Shown: in pieces, positions 26,335 through 36,300 of the stretch | How positions within the stretch are numbered: position 1 is the stretch's first letter | How the letters are laid out: every line of letters begins with the position of its first letter | Source of the DNA: Gallionellales bacterium RIFCSPLOWO2_02_FULL_59_110 | GTDB taxonomy: Bacteria > Pseudomonadota > Gammaproteobacteria > Burkholderiales > Gallionellaceae | Direction of reading: 5' to 3' | Assembly: GCA_001801215.1 (NCBI GenBank) | Contig: MGXA01000066.1 | Location: forward strand, 1-47,059 | Length of the DNA: 47,059 bases | Notes under the pieces: model-generated | Databases searched by the model: none | The model's input: the letters and a program-made list of their open reading frames with translations, nothing else | Told to the model about the DNA's origin: nothing | Position numbers and translations under genes: made by a program

Positions 26335-26567
26335 TCGTGCTCTGCACGGTTGGCTGCGCTGCTGAACAACTCCTGGAAGCAGGCAATAGTACGCTTGTAA
26401 CAGGCGTGAGTTTTTCAGCGCAGAACTTTTTATTGGTGGGGGTGGTTTGAGCGATCAGAAGGTTTCTGCGATCAGCGGCTGCCCCAGACCCATACTCAAC
26501 CAGAGAATAACCTGATAATCTATGAACGTGCATTCATACACTTGGGCGGTAAAGCTGGGGACATATC

Positions 26568-27125
26568 GTGAAAATTGATCAATCCAGGCGGCAGGAATCT
26601 CAATCGCGTGACCAACAGCTTGCTTCTGAGCATCCTTTTGCGCTCTACCGAGGGTTCAGCGGGCCGCATTTTGGCGTCAACCACCCATTCACCAACCCAT
26701 ACATTGAAGAGCCGCGCCAGCCTCGCTACCTTCCGGCAGAAAAGCGAAGCGAGATCGGTAAATGGTTCGTAAAAAAATTTAGCATCAATTATTGGGATGC
26801 CGCATTGTTTGCGACAGGCAGCTTCTCTGCCGCCAAGGCTTATGCCGGCGATTTCGGCAGCGTCGGCATCATCGAACCCGGAGAAGAATCTTCCTGCTCC
26901 ATATGCTGGAGTCCCGTCTATGACTCGCTTTTCGCCGAGTTGGAATCCCGACCGCAGGTGCCGGTAGCGGATATACTCGATGGGGGGAAGTACGAGAGTT
27001 TTGCGTGGCAGGAGGAACGGAAACGTCATGAGTCCATTCTGAGCGGGCATGAATTAATGGTGGTTGCGCACAGTTTCAGGGTTGCAAAATGGTTTAACCC
27101 GAATATTTCGCCAGACCAGCCATAG
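26568..27125 (+). CDS. unknown protein, possible ADP-ribosyltransferase-like fold
   Basis: This is a 185-residue soluble protein with a GTG start (a GGGG run about eight bases upstream is the only ribosome-binding candidate). No family is recognised with certainty. The order LYRG (Arg28), then LFATGSFSAAKAYAGDFGSVGII (80-102), then HESILSGHELMVVAHSFRV (154-172) recalls the R-S-E class of ADP-ribosyltransferases. There an Arg binds NAD, a Ser-Thr-Ser strand follows, and a Glu precedes a beta strand ending F-x-V. Thr83, Ser85 and Glu155 would be the candidates. The match is loose, and the usual ExE pair is not seen. It lies beside yefM-yoeB with no apparent antidote gene, and is convergent with acpS (78-base gap). 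Function is unknown. Confidence 0.55.
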   Translation: MKIDQSRRQESQSRDQQLASEHPFALYRGFSGPHFGVNHPFTNPYIEEPRQPRYLPAEKRSEIGKWFVKKFSINYWDAALFATGSFSAAKAYAGDFGSVGIIEPGEESSCSICWSPVYDSLFAELESRPQVPVADILDGGKYESFAWQEERKRHESILSGHELMVVAHSFRVAKWFNPNISPDQP

Positions 27126-27203
27126 AGTCGATGAAAAGCGGCCTAGATACCGGGTTAATCAGCAGTCCGGATCAACTGGTTAAATGGAGCTTCGCCGCCA
27201 GCT

Positions 27204-27584
27204 CTACATACTTTCCAGCACCACGAAGGCGACAGCCATGTCACGCTCGTCGCTGATGGAGAGATGGTGGCCGTTGACGCCGATCTGGGCGAGGTGAATG
27301 CGCAAGGTCTCGTCGAACCGCAACACCGGTTTGCCGAGACCGTCATGTGTGATGCCGATACGCCGGAAATTGACGGGATGGCGCATGCCGCTGCCGACCG
27401 CCTTGGCGAATGCTTCTTTCGCGGCAAAGCGTTTAGCGAGCAAGCGCGGGATGTTCAGGTCGGACTGGTATTCCGACAATTCGCGTTCGCTCAGGATATG
27501 CGCGGCGAAGCGCTCGCCGTAGCGCGCCCATAGCGCTTCGATGCGCGTCACATCGACGATGTCGGTGCCGATGCCAAAGATCAT
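27204..27584 (-). CDS. acpS: holo-[acyl-carrier-protein] synthase
   Basis: This enzyme transfers 4'-phosphopantetheine from CoA to apo-ACP. It has 126 residues, the usual AcpS length. The start is the ATG at 27582-27584, which overlaps the pdxJ stop as ATGA; a frame extension to 27596 is ignored. Motifs: [16 protein letters not shown] (magnesium-binding Asp), LAKRFAAKEAFAKAVG (Glu and Lys of the active site), and the C-terminal HHLSISDERDMAVAFVVLE. It is the last gene of the lepA-acpS unit. Confidence 0.95.
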   Translation of the reverse strand: MIFGIGTDIVDVTRIEALWARYGERFAAHILSERELSEYQSDLNIPRLLAKRFAAKEAFAKAVGSGMRHPVNFRRIGITHDGLGKPVLRFDETLRIHLAQIGVNGHHLSISDERDMAVAFVVLESM

Positions 27585-28348
27585 CAGTCGTTCCAACTGG
27601 TTGTTTCGCCGGTAGCCAACTCGGGCGGGGATCCGGCAGTCAACAAACGTTTCATTTTCCGCACCGCCGCATCCAGCCCGATGAACAGCGATTCGGCGAT
27701 AATGGCGTGGCCGATGTTGAGTTCGGCGATATTTGGAATGGCGGCGATGGGCTGCACGTTGTGGTAATGCAGGCCGTGCCCGGCATTCACCTGCAAGCCT
27801 TGCGCATGAGCGTGTTGCGCCGCAACGCGAATGCGTTCCAGCTCGCGCTCGCGCTCTGACACACTGTCCGCATCGGCATACTTTCCGGTATGCAGTTCCA
27901 CCACCCGCGCTCCGCTGCGGCGTGCCGCATCGATCTGTTTTTCATCGGGATCGATGAACAGCGACACGCGGATGCCCGCTGCGGCGCAACACTCGCTCGC
28001 CACCTTGACGGCGTCGAAGTAACGCACCACGTCCAGCCCGCCTTCGGTGGTGAGTTCCTCGCGGCGCTCAGGCACCAGACATAAATCATGCGGCTTGATA
28101 CGCAGCGCGTTCGCTATCATTTCGTCGGTGATCGCGCATTCCAGATTCATGCGCGTTTGCAACATGCCGCGCAGCATATCCACATCCGCATCCTGAATAT
28201 GGCGGCGGTCTTCGCGCAGATGCAAAGTGATCGCATCGGCGCCGGCCTCCTCGCAGATCAGCGCGGCGCGCACCACGTTGGGATAGCGCGCACCGCGCGC
28301 CTGGCGCAGCGTGGCGACATGGTCGATGTTGAGTCCGAGCTTGATCAT
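27584..28348 (-). CDS. pdxJ: pyridoxine 5'-phosphate synthase
   Basis: This enzyme closes the ring of vitamin B6, condensing 1-deoxyxylulose-5-phosphate with 3-amino-2-oxopropyl phosphate in the DXP-dependent pathway. The start is the ATG at 28346-28348 ([19 protein letters not shown]), which overlaps the recO stop; the much longer open frame upstream is a shadow of recO. It has 254 residues, slightly longer than E. coli (243) because of a C-terminal tail. Motifs: [49 protein letters not shown] and [11 protein letters not shown]. Order recO-pdxJ-acpS is standard. Confidence 0.96.
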   Translation of the reverse strand: MIKLGLNIDHVATLRQARGARYPNVVRAALICEEAGADAITLHLREDRRHIQDADVDMLRGMLQTRMNLECAITDEMIANALRIKPHDLCLVPERREELTTEGGLDVVRYFDAVKVASECCAAAGIRVSLFIDPDEKQIDAARRSGARVVELHTGKYADADSVSERERELERIRVAAQHAHAQGLQVNAGHGLHYHNVQPIAAIPNIAELNIGHAIIAESLFIGLDAAVRKMKRLLTAGSPPELATGETTSWND

Positions 28349-29073
28349 AATTTTTGCAAATCCTTGATGAGTTCGCGCGTATGCAATGTCTTGCCGCCGA
28401 GGTGGTGGTTCAGCAACATGCGCATCAATTGTTTGCTCTGCTGCGCGGTGAGCGGATCGGCATAGTCGTCCGCCGCCATGTCGAGCAGGGTCTTGCCCAG
28501 CACCGGCAAACCCGCCTGCGTGTCGCCGTCTACCTGCAAGGCGCCGCATTCCACGGCATAACGATAGCAGATTTCTGGGCGGATCGCCTTATCGCCGCCC
28601 GCTTCCCGCTCCAGTGCCAGCGCATAGCCCAGTTCCTGCAATAGGTGCTTTTCGAAGCAGCGCAGCGTAGCGGCGTGATCGGTTTCATGCGCCAGGCGAT
28701 ACAAGGTGGCGCGGTAATAATCGAACAGTTGCTCATGCGGGTCGTCGCGCGCCAGCAGGTTGAGCAGCAATTCGTTGAGATAAAAGCCGCACATCAGCGC
28801 CGTACCCTGCAGATAGGGCTGGCCGCCCTGCCATTCCGTGCTGTGCAGCGTGCGCACTTCGCCCTTGCCGAACCAGGAGAGCAGCAACGGCTGGAAGTTC
28901 ATCAGCACGCCGCGCAACGCCGAGCGGGGACGCCGCGCGCCGCGCGCCATGATAGGCAGGCGGCCATGCCGGCGGCTGAATACGTCGAGGATCAGGCTGG
29001 TTTCGCGGAACGGGTAGCTGTGCAGCACGAACGCAGGTTCGTCCTGCTGCTTGTTCCGGTGCGCTGCAGTCAT
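28345..29073 (-). CDS. recO: DNA repair protein RecO
   Basis: This is a recombination mediator that anneals single strands and, with RecR, loads RecA at gaps. It has 242 residues. The N-terminal OB-fold reads [44 protein letters not shown], and the helical C-terminal domain includes the [26 protein letters not shown] block. The zinc-finger cysteines are reduced: a CYRY...CGAL region is present, but no four-cysteine cluster, as in many proteobacterial RecO proteins. It has ATGA overlaps with era upstream and with pdxJ downstream. Confidence 0.93.
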   Translation of the reverse strand: MTAAHRNKQQDEPAFVLHSYPFRETSLILDVFSRRHGRLPIMARGARRPRSALRGVLMNFQPLLLSWFGKGEVRTLHSTEWQGGQPYLQGTALMCGFYLNELLLNLLARDDPHEQLFDYYRATLYRLAHETDHAATLRCFEKHLLQELGYALALEREAGGDKAIRPEICYRYAVECGALQVDGDTQAGLPVLGKTLLDMAADDYADPLTAQQSKQLMRMLLNHHLGGKTLHTRELIKDLQKL

Positions 29074-29978
29074 TCGTAGCCCAGGGAGCGCAATACGCGT
29101 TCGTCGTCGGCCCAGCCGCTGCGCACCTTGACGAACACTTCGAGAAACACCTTGCCGTCGAACAGCTTTTCCATGTCGAGGCGCGCCTGGGTGGCGATCT
29201 CCTTGAGCTTCTCGCCCTTCTTGCCGATCAGCATCGCTTTGTGCGCTTCCTTGTCCACCAGGATCGCGGCGTGGATGCGGCGCAGCTTGCCCTCCAGCTT
29301 GAATTGCTCGATCACCACGCTGACCGAATACGGCAGTTCCTCGCCGGTGAAACGGAATACCTTTTCGCGCAGGATTTCCGCGGCCAGAAATTTTTCGCTG
29401 CGGTCGGTGATGTCGTCCGCATCGTAGATCAGCTCGCCCGGCGGCAGGTGGCGGCGCAAGGCTTCGCGCAGTTCGTCGATTTTGGTGCCCTGTTTGGCGC
29501 TGACCGGGACGATGTCGGCAAACTTGAAATCCTGTGCGACGCGTTCGGCGAATTCGAACAGCTTGCCCTTGTCCTCGACCTCGTCGATCTTGTTGATCGC
29601 CAGCAGCACCGGACGGTTGTCCGGCAGCAGCTTGAGCACTTCGCGGTCGCGCTCGTCGTAACGCAATGCTTCCAGCACGAACACCACCACCTGCACGTCG
29701 CGCAGGCTGCCGGTGACGACGCGGTTCATGCCGCGGTTCAGCGCGTTAAGGTGTTTGGTCTGGAAGCCCGGCGTATCGACGAACACGAACTGCGCGTGTG
29801 CGTCGGTGAAGATGCCGTGGATGCGGTGGCGCGTGGTCTGCGCCTTGCGCGAGGTGATGCTGATCTTCTGCCCGATCAGGTGGTTGAGCAGCGTGGATTT
29901 GCCCACGTTGGGGCGCCCGACGATGGCGATGAAGCCGCTGCGGAAGCCATTCGATTGTTGCTGTCCTGTCATTTTCAA
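29070..29978 (-). CDS. era: GTPase Era
   Basis: This is an essential 16S rRNA maturation GTPase that binds the 3' end of 16S rRNA and helps 30S assembly. It has 302 residues. GTPase motifs: G1 [10 protein letters not shown]2 with [10 protein letters not shown]3 DTPGFQ, G4 NKID, G5 VSAKQG. The C-terminal KH domain contains [35 protein letters not shown]. Start at 29978 or two codons later (MTGQQQ). It is separated from rnc by a 254-base gap holding a palindromic repeat, so part of the operon may be expressed from its own promoter. Confidence 0.96.
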   Translation of the reverse strand: MKMTGQQQSNGFRSGFIAIVGRPNVGKSTLLNHLIGQKISITSRKAQTTRHRIHGIFTDAHAQFVFVDTPGFQTKHLNALNRGMNRVVTGSLRDVQVVVFVLEALRYDERDREVLKLLPDNRPVLLAINKIDEVEDKGKLFEFAERVAQDFKFADIVPVSAKQGTKIDELREALRRHLPPGELIYDADDITDRSEKFLAAEILREKVFRFTGEELPYSVSVVIEQFKLEGKLRRIHAAILVDKEAHKAMLIGKKGEKLKEIATQARLDMEKLFDGKVFLEVFVKVRSGWADDERVLRSLGYE

Positions 29979-30008
29979 ACCCTAAGCCGTACAAGCCGGA
30001 GCCAAACA

Positions 30009-30080
30009 AGCCCGGATGAAACGCAGTGTAATCCGGGGATGAGCAGATGCCCCGGATTCCGCTATCGCTGCATCCGGGCT
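30009..30080. repeat. inverted repeat between rnc and era
   Basis: The arms AGCCCGGATGAAACGCAGTG onward (30009-30038) and the near-complement 30050-30080 ending GCATCCGGGCT frame an 11-base loop. It is the AGCCCGGATG-N-AATCCGGGG type dispersed in many proteobacteria. The rest of the 254-base gap is featureless. Confidence 0.8.
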
Positions 30081-30232
30081 ACAAATCTGCTTCGGTTCAT
30101 GATTTCGCCCCGCCCGCCAAAAAAGTTGGCAAGGATAAGGCAAACCGGCTAAACGCAACTTCAAATCGCCGGAGTTCCGTATTGGCCTGGAGGCCGCTTC
30201 AAATAAGGTTTGTAGCATGTTAAGCATTCGAA

Positions 30233-30922
30233 CTACCGGACAGCAGTGGGCTGAATTATCTGATAAGCGGTCTGCGCCGCCTGTTGTTCGGCATTGCGGC
30301 GGCTGCTGCCTTTGCCGCGCGTGGAGATTTTCAGCGAAGGGATGGCGCATTCAACTTCGAAGGATTGTTCGTGCGCCTGCCCCTGGGTGGCGACGACGCT
30401 GTAATTGGGCAGGGGAATGCGCTTGCCTTGCAGGTATTCCTGCAACAGGGTTTTGGCATCCTTGCCCAATGTCTGCGCGTCGACTTGCGCCAGATAAGGC
30501 ACGTACAAACCCAGCACGGTTTTTTCGGCAGCGGCAAAACCGCCATCCAGCAATACCGCGCCGAACAAAGCTTCCATCGCATCCGCCAGGATGGATGGGC
30601 GGCGGAAACCGCCGCTCTTGCGTTCGCCTTCGCCCAATTTTAACTGACTGCCAAGATCGAGCTGCTGCGCAAGCACCGCCAGCGTGTCCTCCCTGACCAG
30701 GTTGGAACGCAGCCGCGACAGCTCGCCCTCGCTCAACTGCGGATAGTTGTCATACAGATATTTTGCGATGACGCAGCCGAGCACGCTGTCGCCCAGAAAC
30801 TCCAGGCGTTCGTTATGCTCCGGCGCATGGCTGCGATGGGTCAACGCGCGTTGCAACAACTGGGGCTGCACGAAAACATGCCCCAGTTGACGGCACAGCG
30901 CGCTGCTTTGCTTATTGGTCAC
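30233..30922 (-). CDS. rnc: ribonuclease III
   Basis: This is a double-strand RNA endonuclease for rRNA and mRNA processing. It has 229 residues from the GTG at 30920-30922, which fits the family's usual length (226 in E. coli) and slightly overlaps the DUF4845 stop. The frame is open further upstream to 30982, but that part is not RNase III-like. The catalytic signature [13 protein letters not shown] is intact and the second acidic site lies in [17 protein letters not shown]-terminal dsRNA-binding domain includes [20 protein letters not shown] and [14 protein letters not shown]. Confidence 0.95.
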   Translation of the reverse strand: MTNKQSSALCRQLGHVFVQPQLLQRALTHRSHAPEHNERLEFLGDSVLGCVIAKYLYDNYPQLSEGELSRLRSNLVREDTLAVLAQQLDLGSQLKLGEGERKSGGFRRPSILADAMEALFGAVLLDGGFAAAEKTVLGLYVPYLAQVDAQTLGKDAKTLLQEYLQGKRIPLPNYSVVATQGQAHEQSFEVECAIPSLKISTRGKGSSRRNAEQQAAQTAYQIIQPTAVR

Positions 30923-31283
30923 TGCTCGGGTTGAATTCCAGATACAGGCTGACGTTGCCGGCCAGCGGAATCTTGACGTCATAGCTGGCGCTCAACACCA
31001 GGCTTGCCCCGTCTTTGGCGATTTCGATGTCTTCGGCTTTAATTGCCGTAATGTTATCGATGTCGGCGCGGTTGCTGAATGACTGGAGAATGGCGCGCGG
31101 GCTGCCATTCTGCATTTCCGGGTCGTTGGCCAACAAAACAAGAATGTTTTTGATTTGCGCATCCTGCATATACACCGGAATGAGCTTCATCCCGAAAATG
31201 CTAGCAAAAACCAGGATCACCGCACCAAATATGAACGTGGAAAAACTGAATCCGCGTTGCTTGGATGGCATTGCTGTGTTCAT
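30912..31283 (-). CDS. DUF4845 membrane protein
   Basis: This is a 123-residue protein with one N-terminal membrane segment (about 13-32, [20 protein letters not shown]) and a periplasmic or outer domain that continues [15 protein letters not shown]...[16 protein letters not shown]...[22 protein letters not shown]. This is the DUF4845 family, found between lepB and rnc in Beta- and Gammaproteobacteria. The N-terminus resembles a prepilin-like hydrophobic start, but no processing site is clear. No function is known. Its location suggests a link to signal-peptidase expression only by co-transcription. Confidence 0.9.
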   Translation of the reverse strand: MNTAMPSKQRGFSFSTFIFGAVILVFASIFGMKLIPVYMQDAQIKNILVLLANDPEMQNGSPRAILQSFSNRADIDNITAIKAEDIEIAKDGASLVLSASYDVKIPLAGNVSLYLEFNPSSDQ

Positions 31284-31300
31284 TTTATTCTCCCCTTGAC

Positions 31301-32104
31301 TCAGTTGATGGACAGGCCAATTCGCTTCAAATCAGAAAAATTCATCCAAATAAAAAATGCCTTGCCGACGATCTGGTTGTCCGGGACAAACCCCCAGTAG
31401 CGGCTGTCGCGGCTGTTGTCGCGATTGTCGCCGAGCATGAAGTAATGCCCGTCGGGTACCTTGCACCGCACCATTTCGTTGTCATAGCTACAATTCTCGC
31501 GCCCCCTGAATTCGGCTACCGAAGCCAGATGCAGCGTCGGCGTATCGGGGTTCACCAGCACCGTATACTTGTGGTCGCCCAATGTCTCGATGCGTTTTTC
31601 GGTATGCACGAAATTCAGGCCGGTCTCGACGTAATTGTAATCCCCTTCTGCCTGCTGGGGTTGTTCGACGCCGTTGATCCATAATCGTTTGTTGCGATAC
31701 TCGACCGTATCGCCGGGAAGTGCAATCACTCGTTTAATGTAATCCAGCGACGGGTTTTCCGGATAGTGGAACACCATTACGTCGCCGCGCTGCGGGTTGT
31801 TAAGCTGAATGATCTTCCGGTTGATGATGGGCAGGCGGATGCCGTAGGTGAATTTGTTTACCAGGATAAAGTCGCCCACTTGCAGGGTCGGGATCATCGA
31901 GCCTGAAGGTATCTTGAACGGTTCGGCCAGGAAGGAGCGGATGAAAAACACGATCAGGATAACCGGAAAGAAGCTCTTGGCGTATTCCACCCACCACGGC
32001 TCGGTGGTGCCAGTTTCGCGCTTCCCTGCCAGCACGAAGCGATCCAGCAGCCACACACCGCCGGTGACCAGCAGCAAGACAAACATGATCAGCGCAAAAT
32101 CCAT
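31301..32104 (-). CDS. lepB: signal peptidase I
   Basis: This is an inner-membrane serine protease that removes signal peptides from exported proteins. It has 267 residues from the ATG at 32102-32104; the longer frame before it runs through a repeat. Two N-terminal membrane segments (about 3-22 and 45-62) are followed by the catalytic Ser69 in IPSGSMIPTL and Lys124 in DYIKRVIALPGD. A proteobacterial insertion carries RGRENCSYDNEMVRCKVPDGHYFMLGDNRDNSRDSRYWGFV. The cysteine pair in CSYDNEMVRC is usual. It begins 84 bases after the lepA stop. Confidence 0.96.
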   Translation of the reverse strand: MDFALIMFVLLLVTGGVWLLDRFVLAGKRETGTTEPWWVEYAKSFFPVILIVFFIRSFLAEPFKIPSGSMIPTLQVGDFILVNKFTYGIRLPIINRKIIQLNNPQRGDVMVFHYPENPSLDYIKRVIALPGDTVEYRNKRLWINGVEQPQQAEGDYNYVETGLNFVHTEKRIETLGDHKYTVLVNPDTPTLHLASVAEFRGRENCSYDNEMVRCKVPDGHYFMLGDNRDNSRDSRYWGFVPDNQIVGKAFFIWMNFSDLKRIGLSIN

Positions 32105-32139
32105 CTTTTTTCCTATATTCGGACGAGCCGGAACCCAAC

Positions 32140-32182
32140 GTAGGTCGGGCTGTGCCCGACATGGTGGGCGCTGCCCACCCTG
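32140..32182. repeat. double-hairpin repeat between lepA and lepB
   Basis: Two adjacent palindromes, GTCGGGC-TGT-GCCCGAC (32144-32160) and GGTGGGC-GCT-GCCCACC (32163-32179), start with GTAGG. It is a dispersed-repeat type. A degenerate relative lies at 43271-43313. Confidence 0.75.
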
Positions 32183-32188
32183 CAATTA

Positions 32189-33979
32189 TTAATCATCCAC
32201 GCGCAAAATCGCGAGAAAGGCTTCCTGCGGAATCTCCACGCTGCCCACCTGCTTCATGCGCTTCTTGCCGGCCTTCTGTTTCTCCAGCAGCTTCTTCTTG
32301 CGCGAAATGTCGCCGCCGTAGCATTTGGCCAGCACGTTCTTGCGCAGCGCCTTGACGTTCTCGCGCGCGATGATGTTCGAGCCGATAGTCGCCTGGATCG
32401 CCACATCGTACATCTGGCGCGGGATCAGTTCGCGCATCTTGGCTGCCACCTCGCGCCCGCGATACTGGCTGTTGGCGCGGTGCACGATCACCGCCAGCGC
32501 GTCCACCTTCTCGCTGTTGATCAGCATGTCCACCTTGACCACGTCCGCCGTGCGATATTCCTTGAACTCATATTCCATCGAAGCATAGCCGCGCGACACC
32601 GACTTCAGCTTGTCGAAGAAATCCATCACGATTTCCGCCATCGGCATTTCATACACCAGCATCACCTGCTTGCCGTGATAGCTGATATTGATCTGCGCGC
32701 CGCGTTTCTGCGTACACAGCGTAATCACCGAGCCGACATATTCGTTCGGCATATACAGATTCACCGTGACGATAGGCTCGCGGATTTCCTCGATCTTCGA
32801 CGGGTCGGGCATCTTGGACGGGTTATCCACCGTCAGTATCGTGCCGTCGCGCAGCACCACCTCGTAGATCACCGTCGGCGCGGTAGTGATCAAGTCCATA
32901 TCGAACTCGCGCTCCAGCCGCTCCTGCACGATTTCCATGTGCAGCAGGCCGAGGAAACCGCAGCGGAAGCCGAAGCCCAATGCCTGCGACACTTCCGGTT
33001 CATAGCGCAACGCGGCATCGTTCAGCTTGAGCTTTTCCAGCGAATCGCGCAGCGCTTCGTATTGGTTCGATTCCACCGGGAACAGCCCTGCAAACACCTG
33101 CGGCTGGATTTCCTTGAAGCCCGGCAAGGCGGCGGCGGCCGGCTTGGTCTGATGGGTGATGGTGTCGCCGACCCTGGCCGCCTTGAGTTCCTTGATACCG
33201 GCGATCACGAAACCGACCTGGCCGGCGGACAACGTCTCGCGGTTCTGCGACTTGGGCGTGAACACGCCGATATGCTCGGTCAAATGCTGCGCCCCGGTCG
33301 CCATCAGCAGGATTTTTTCCTTGGGCTTGAGTGTGCCGTTGACGATGCGCACCAGCATCACCACACCGACGTAATTGTCGAACCAGGAGTCGATGATTAA
33401 CGCCTGCAACGGCGCGTCCGGGTCGCCTTTGGGCGCGGGCACTTTGACCAGCAACGCTTCCAGCACGTCACGCACGCCCTCGCCGGTCTTGGCCGAGCAG
33501 CGCACCGCATCGTGCGCGTCGATGCCGATCACCTCCTCGATTTCCTCGATAGCGTTGTCCGGATTGGCGGACGGCAAGTCGATCTTGTTCAACACCGGCA
33601 CCACTTCCACACCCAGATCCAGCGCGGTGTAGCAGTTCGCCACGGTCTGCGCTTCCACGCCCTGCGAGGCATCCACCACCAGCAGCGCGCCTTCGCAAGC
33701 GGACAGCGAACGCGACACCTCATAGGAAAAATCCACGTGCCCCGGCGTATCGATCAGGTTGAGGTTGTACACCTGCCCGTCGAGCGCCTTGTAGCTCAGC
33801 GCGGCGGTTTGCGCCTTGATGGTGATGCCGCGCTCGCGCTCCAGATCCATGGAGTCGAGCACCTGCGCTTCCATTTCGCGATCGGACAAGCCGCCGCATA
33901 ACTGGATGATACGGTCTGCCAGCGTGGACTTGCCGTGGTCGATATGAGCGATGATGGAGAAATTACGGATTAACTGCAT
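32189..33979 (-). CDS. lepA: elongation factor 4 (LepA)
   Basis: This is a ribosome-associated GTPase that promotes back-translocation or aids initiation under stress. It has 596 residues (599 in E. coli). Motifs: [15 protein letters not shown] (P-loop), [27 protein letters not shown]. The EF-G-like domains and the LepA-specific C-terminal domain are complete ([70 protein letters not shown]). It is first gene of the minus-strand unit; a 298-base gap separates it from dut. Confidence 0.97.
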   Translation of the reverse strand: MQLIRNFSIIAHIDHGKSTLADRIIQLCGGLSDREMEAQVLDSMDLERERGITIKAQTAALSYKALDGQVYNLNLIDTPGHVDFSYEVSRSLSACEGALLVVDASQGVEAQTVANCYTALDLGVEVVPVLNKIDLPSANPDNAIEEIEEVIGIDAHDAVRCSAKTGEGVRDVLEALLVKVPAPKGDPDAPLQALIIDSWFDNYVGVVMLVRIVNGTLKPKEKILLMATGAQHLTEHIGVFTPKSQNRETLSAGQVGFVIAGIKELKAARVGDTITHQTKPAAAALPGFKEIQPQVFAGLFPVESNQYEALRDSLEKLKLNDAALRYEPEVSQALGFGFRCGFLGLLHMEIVQERLEREFDMDLITTAPTVIYEVVLRDGTILTVDNPSKMPDPSKIEEIREPIVTVNLYMPNEYVGSVITLCTQKRGAQINISYHGKQVMLVYEMPMAEIVMDFFDKLKSVSRGYASMEYEFKEYRTADVVKVDMLINSEKVDALAVIVHRANSQYRGREVAAKMRELIPRQMYDVAIQATIGSNIIARENVKALRKNVLAKCYGGDISRKKKLLEKQKAGKKRMKQVGSVEIPQEAFLAILRVDD

Positions 33980-34277
33980 TCTGTTTTTGCTGTCTCAGGG
34001 GGGCTTTTGCCGTCTTGTTTATTGCGCGATGCCGCTGCTGTTAAAGTTTTTCCGCAGCATCTTGTTTAATTTCCTGCCGCCCCGGAAACAATCCCGTCGG
34101 GCTCGCAGATGGGCGCGGATTATACCTTGAAGTCGCCCCCAACTGGCGGGAAACACCGGCGCTATCGCCGCCGTGCAAAACGCCCCCGCCATGGGCTGAT
34201 GCCTCCTGACCTGGCCGTCCGGTCAACGCGACCGAATCAGGCGGTGGAATGGCAGAACATGATTTTGCGGCATGCCC
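33980..34277. other. gap between lepA and dut
   Basis: This is 298 bases with no supported gene, RNA or repeat. Any lepA promoter would lie here, but no convincing -35/-10 pair was found. Confidence 0.5.
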
Positions 34278-34733
34278 TCAATGCTTGCCGGTGCTGCCGA
34301 ATCCCCCGCTGCCGCGCTCGCTCAACGTAAACTCATCCACGATATTGAACTTCGCGCGCATCACCGGCACGATCACCAGTTGCGCCATGCGCTCCATTGG
34401 CATCAGCGTGAAGGGAATCTGGCTGCGGTTCCACAGCGAGACGAAAATCTGCCCCTGATAATCCGAATCGATCAGGCCGACAAGGTTGCCGAGCACGATA
34501 CCGTGCTTGTGCCCTAAGCCGGAACGCGGCAGAATCATCGCGGCATAGCCCGGATCGTTCAGGTGAATGGCTATGCCGCTAGGGATGAGCTCGCACTGCT
34601 TGGGCTGGATCACCATGTTCTGGTCGATGCACGCGCGCAAATCGATTCCCGCCGAACCGGCAGTCGCGTAGCCCGGCATGTTTTCATGCAGGCGCGGGTC
34701 GAGAATTTTTACATCCACCGGAATGTGCTTCAT
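34278..34733 (-). CDS. dut: dUTP pyrophosphatase
   Basis: This trimeric enzyme hydrolyses dUTP to dUMP, keeping uracil out of DNA and supplying the substrate for ThyA (also in this window). It has 151 residues. The five dUTPase motifs are visible: [45 protein letters not shown] and the C-terminal [10 protein letters not shown] arm that closes over the active site. It overlaps coaBC by four bases, a common pairing. Confidence 0.97.
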   Translation of the reverse strand: MKHIPVDVKILDPRLHENMPGYATAGSAGIDLRACIDQNMVIQPKQCELIPSGIAIHLNDPGYAAMILPRSGLGHKHGIVLGNLVGLIDSDYQGQIFVSLWNRSQIPFTLMPMERMAQLVIVPVMRAKFNIVDEFTLSERGSGGFGSTGKH

Positions 34734-35941
34734 TGGTCGGCTCCTTCGTAGAGTTGCGCAATGTGCTGCATCAGCAGCCTTGCCAATGTCAGTTTATCGG
34801 CGCGCGGCAGGACGCGGTTGCCGCTGTCGTCGAACAAGACCAGTTCGTTGTCGTCGCTGCCGATGGCCTGTTGCGCGAGGTTGCCCACCAGCAGCGGCAC
34901 ATTCTTCACGCAGCGTTTTTGCTCGGCGTATTTCGCAAGATTCTCGCTTTCGGCGGCGAAACCCACGCAGAACGGCGGGTTCGGCAGCGCGGCGACATAC
35001 GCCAGGATGTCCGGGTTGGGCACCAGCTCCAGCGTGAGCGTCTCCGTACTCTTCTTGATTTTTTGTGTGCCAGGTTGCGCGATGCGGTAATCGGCCACCG
35101 CCGCCACGCCGATGAAAATGTCGCAATCGGCGGCGCGCTGTTTCACCGCCTCGAACATCTGCGCGGCACTCGTAACATCCACGACTTGCGCGCCCTGTGG
35201 TTTGGCAAGCGCGGTCGGGCCGGACACCAGCGTGACTTCTGCACCCTGTTCCAGCGCGGCCTGCGCGACGGCGTAACCCATCTTGCCGGAGCTGCGGTTG
35301 GTGATGCCGCGCACCGCGTCGATCGCCTCGTAGGTCGGCCCTGCGGTGATCAGGATTTGCTTACCGGAAAAAAGTTTCGGCTGGAAGAACGCCGCAATGT
35401 CCTGCGCCAACTGCTCCGCCTCCAGCATCCGCCCCATGCCTTCCTCGCCGCAGGCCTGCACGCCGCAGGCCGGGCCGAGCACCCGCACGCCGTCGGCCAG
35501 CAGTTGTGCAATGTTGCGCTGGGTCGCGGCGTTTTGCCACATCTCGCGGTTCATCGCCGGGGCGACCAGCAACGGGCAATGGCGCGCCAGGCACAGCGCA
35601 GACAACAGGTCGTCCGCCAGACCATGCGCCAGCTTGGCGATAAAGTCCGCCGTCGCGGGCGCGATGATGATCGCATCGGCGGCACGGCTCGAATTGATAT
35701 GCGCCATGCCGTTGCCGGCATCATCCCATTGCGAAGTGAGCACCGGCTTGCCGGATAACCCTTGCATCGTAGTCGGCGTGATGAAATGGCTGGCCGCCTC
35801 GGTCATCGCGACCTGCACTTCCATGCCCTGCTTCATAAGCAAACGCAGCAATTCCGCCGCCTTGTAGGCCGCGATGCCGCCGGTGATGCCCAAAATGATG
35901 CGATTCACCGGCACAATGCGCTTTGCTTGGGTTTGTTCCAT
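34730..35941 (-). CDS. coaBC: bifunctional phosphopantothenoylcysteine decarboxylase / phosphopantothenate-cysteine ligase
   Basis: This bifunctional protein carries out two coenzyme A steps: joining phosphopantothenate to cysteine (CoaB, C-terminal) and decarboxylating the product (CoaC, N-terminal, FMN). It has 403 residues from the ATG at 35939-35941. The CoaC half begins [24 protein letters not shown], with the substrate clamp in the APAMNREMW region and the redox cysteine in [15 protein letters not shown]. The CoaB half includes [32 protein letters not shown] and KIKK. It lies divergent from DUF433 with a 134-base gap. Confidence 0.96.
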   Translation of the reverse strand: MEQTQAKRIVPVNRIILGITGGIAAYKAAELLRLLMKQGMEVQVAMTEAASHFITPTTMQGLSGKPVLTSQWDDAGNGMAHINSSRAADAIIIAPATADFIAKLAHGLADDLLSALCLARHCPLLVAPAMNREMWQNAATQRNIAQLLADGVRVLGPACGVQACGEEGMGRMLEAEQLAQDIAAFFQPKLFSGKQILITAGPTYEAIDAVRGITNRSSGKMGYAVAQAALEQGAEVTLVSGPTALAKPQGAQVVDVTSAAQMFEAVKQRAADCDIFIGVAAVADYRIAQPGTQKIKKSTETLTLELVPNPDILAYVAALPNPPFCVGFAAESENLAKYAEQKRCVKNVPLLVGNLAQQAIGSDDNELVLFDDSGNRVLPRADKLTLARLLMQHIAQLYEGADQ

Positions 35942-36075
35942 AATGGCGCGCATCTTAACAAGAAATGCGCTCATCCGGGCCTGTGAGGGTATGATGGCAC
36001 TCAATAATGCCACTCCAGGTTGCGTTTTTTCCCGGAAAACCCGGATAATCCCCCAAGACCTTGCAGGAGGCCGAC

Positions 36076-36300
36076 ATGAACTACAAAAAACGCATCACCA
36101 TAGAGCCGGGAAAGCGTGGCGGCAAGCCCTGCATACGCGGGCTGCGCATCACGGTTTACGATGTGCTGGATTATCTTGCGGCGGGCATGGCGCCTGCTGA
36201 AATCCTTGCGGAATTCGACTACCTGACATCCGAGGACATCCAGGCCTGCCTGGCCTACGCCGCCGACCGCGAACATCACCAGCTCGCGGTGAATGCTTGA
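36076..36300 (+). CDS. DUF433 antitoxin-like protein
   Basis: This is a 74-residue protein starting at the ATG at 36076 with AGGAGG at 36065-36070. The core RITIEPGKRGGKPCIRGLRITVYDVLDYLAAGMAPAEILAEFDYLTSEDIQACLAYAADRE is the DUF433 winged-helix domain. DUF433 proteins are typically antitoxins of a DUF5615 (PIN-like) toxin, and the gene overlaps the next one as TTGA. That next gene is broken here, so the antitoxin may be an orphan. The CIRG and conserved D-V-L-D-Y motifs are intact. Confidence 0.9.
   Translation: MNYKKRITIEPGKRGGKPCIRGLRITVYDVLDYLAAGMAPAEILAEFDYLTSEDIQACLAYAADREHHQLAVNA

Noticed and set aside
25599-27203. tRNA-Lys as an integration site of a genomic island
   Set aside because: Accessory genes follow the tRNA, but no integrase and no repeat of the tRNA 3' end was found before acpS, so an island with defined ends is not supported.
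28349-28549. Upstream extension of pdxJ by 67 codons
   Set aside because: The extension overlaps recO out of frame and lacks conservation. The ATG at 28346-28348 gives the family's normal start and an ATGA overlap.
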